In this document: positions 5,642 to 6,285 of the stretch, in pieces | How positions within the stretch are numbered: position 1 is the stretch's first letter | Layout: the number at the start of each line of letters is the position of its first letter | Origin: Ramlibacter sp. | GTDB taxonomy: Bacteria; Pseudomonadota; Gammaproteobacteria; Burkholderiales; Burkholderiaceae_C | Assembly (NCBI GenBank): GCA_028292185.1 | Contig: JAQGMT010000290.1 | Span: 1 to 6,285, forward strand | DNA: 6,285 nucleotides | Direction: 5' to 3' | Made by a program: the position numbers and the translations under genes | Notes under the pieces: model-generated | What the model was told of the DNA's origin: nothing | Databases searched by the model: none | What the model saw: only the letters and a program-made list of their open reading frames with translations

Positions 5642-5704
5642 TTCTCTCCAGGGTTGTAAACAAAGTTCTTCTATCGCAACTCGTGCTGAGTGGCATTCTC
5701 TCCA
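5642..5704. repeat. Nine-base direct repeat in the cytochrome leader region
   Basis: TTCTCTCCA occurs at 5642-5650 and again at 5696-5704, 54 bases apart. On the minus strand both copies read TGGAGAGAA, and the inner copy contains the cytochrome c' ribosome binding site. It may be chance or a small duplication of the translation-start region; no function is claimed. Confidence 0.4.
5644..5649 (-). promoter_or_regulatory. Ribosome binding site of cytochrome c'
   Basis: GGAGAG on the minus strand lies seven bases upstream of the ATG at 5636. It settles the start codon, because the frame is open far upstream on this strand and has another ATG at 5696 that is preceded by GGAGAG at only one base, too close for normal initiation. 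Confidence 0.8.
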
Positions 5705-5749
5705 AAAGTTCGCTTTGCGCCGCGCCGCTCAGGGAATGTCCTAACTGCG

Positions 5750-5777
5750 TTGGCCTGCGCCCGAGCACGGGCACAAT
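5750..5777 (+). promoter_or_regulatory. Candidate sigma-70 promoter for the b561-type cytochrome gene
   Basis: TTGGCC (5750-5755) and CACAAT (5772-5777) are 16 bases apart, each matching four of six consensus bases. Transcription would start near 5784, about 30 bases ahead of the ATG at 5814, leaving room for the AGGA ribosome binding site at 5801. The rest of the 177-base spacer (5637-5813) should also contain the cytochrome c' promoter, but I could not pick one out, and no FNR-type palindrome was seen. Confidence 0.35.
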
Positions 5778-5813
5778 GCACGACGCCTCGAACCAACAAC
5801 AGGAAAAATCACG

Positions 5814-6285
5814 ATGCCAAGCCGGATCCGGGTCTGGGACCTGCCCACACGCTGCTTCCACTGGGCCCTGGTCGCCTGCATCGTGGCATCGGCCATCACC
5901 GGTTACCAAGGCGGCCCGACGATGGATTGGCATGCCCGCATCGGCTATGCCGTGCTGACCCTGCTGCTGTTTCGGATCGTCTGGGGCTTCGTCGGGGGGC
6001 GCTGGTCGCGCTTTGGCGCGTTCCTGTATTCGCGGCGGGCGCTGGTCAACTATTTGCGCGGCAAGCCGCATCCGGACCATCTCATTGGGCACAACCCGCT
6101 GGGCGCGGGCGCCATCTTCGCCATGCTGGCGGTCCTGCTGGCGCAGGTGGGCACCGGCCTCATCGGGGACGACGAAAGCGCCTTCACCGGCCCGTTGAAC
6201 AAGTTCGTCAGCAACGCCAAGGGCCTGACTGCGACCTGGTACCACAAGCGAATCGGGCAGTGGGTGATCGTCGGCCTGGTCGCCG
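5814..6285 (+). CDS. Cytochrome b561-type membrane haem protein, 3' end missing
   Basis: The reading frame is open from the ATG at 5814 to the window edge, giving 157 residues of an incomplete protein. It begins IRVWDLPTRCFHW, typical of bacterial di-haem cytochrome b561 / Ni-Fe hydrogenase b-type subunit proteins. Hydrophobic helices lie at about 14-31, 43-61 and 97-117, and a fourth begins near 148. Candidate haem-ligand histidines are H16 (CFHW), H40 (DWHARIG), H93 (GHNPLG) and H144 (WYHKRIG); this set fits the family, with ligands in or next to the helices. Such proteins carry electrons between the quinone pool and periplasmic partners. AGGA at 5801-5804 serves as ribosome binding site. 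The gene is divergent from cytochrome c', with 177 bases between starts, and together they may form a quinol-to-cytochrome c' path; this is inference from gene order. Confidence 0.93.
   Translation, partial: MPSRIRVWDLPTRCFHWALVACIVASAITGYQGGPTMDWHARIGYAVLTLLLFRIVWGFVGGRWSRFGAFLYSRRALVNYLRGKPHPDHLIGHNPLGAGAIFAMLAVLLAQVGTGLIGDDESAFTGPLNKFVSNAKGLTATWYHKRIGQWVIVGLVA

Noticed and set aside
5637..6245. Upstream extension of the cytochrome c' frame on the minus strand
   Set aside because: It crosses the leader region and lies opposite the b561-type gene; the signal peptide and ribosome binding site fix the start at 5636.
1..6285. Search for mobile elements, attachment sites, CRISPR repeats, toxin-antitoxin pairs, defence genes and tRNAs
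   Set aside because: No transposase, integrase, terminal inverted repeats, regular spaced repeats, tRNA-like cloverleaf or defence-type domains were seen; base composition and coding style look even across the window.

Overview
The window reads as chromosomal DNA of a high-GC betaproteobacterium, most likely Burkholderiales and possibly Comamonadaceae. That placement is inference from three things: the EIIA(Man)-HPr-EI gene order without a sugar permease, the strong G/C third-position bias, and the protein styles (CaiB/BaiF CoA-transferase, TlpA-like redoxin, cytochrome c' beside a b561-type cytochrome). Nine genes are present, two of them cut by the window edges. No tRNA, rRNA, CRISPR array, insertion sequence or phage gene was seen, and no gene-free stretch exceeds 177 bases.

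Left part (1-2529, minus strand): a very compact gene train, read right to left. It holds a small lipoprotein, a 12-helix MFS transporter, a mannose-family EIIA phosphotransferase protein, HPr (ptsH) and the first nine codons of enzyme I (ptsI). The first two junctions are ATGA start/stop overlaps, EIIA and ptsH overlap by 32 bases, and ptsI starts 19 bases after ptsH. The PTS proteins lack a visible sugar-specific permease, as in the regulatory PTS of other betaproteobacteria. A possible internal promoter at the end of the MFS gene could let the PTS genes be transcribed on their own.

Middle (2593-4570, plus strand): after a 63-base divergent spacer come a class III (CaiB/BaiF) CoA-transferase and, one base after its stop, an alpha/beta-hydrolase of the EstC/methylesterase/hydroxynitrile-lyase type. 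They look like a two-gene catabolic or thioester-handling operon whose substrate cannot be read from the sequence. The hydrolase has an altered nucleophile elbow and no obvious catalytic acid at the usual place.

Right part (4614-6285): a membrane-anchored TlpA/ResA-like thioredoxin on the plus strand converges on a periplasmic cytochrome c' gene on the minus strand, with a strong GC hairpin between them serving as a shared terminator. Divergent from cytochrome c' is a cytochrome b561-type membrane haem protein that runs off the window. The cytochrome pair suggests a small electron-transfer or nitric-oxide-handling module, and the neighbouring thioredoxin would fit extracytoplasmic redox work, although its link to the cytochromes is only positional.

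Overall this is mostly ordinary core-genome content. I see no convincing undescribed system. The items most worth checking are the coupling of a lipoprotein and MFS transporter to the PTS genes, the atypical hydrolase, and the cytochrome c'/b561 pair.
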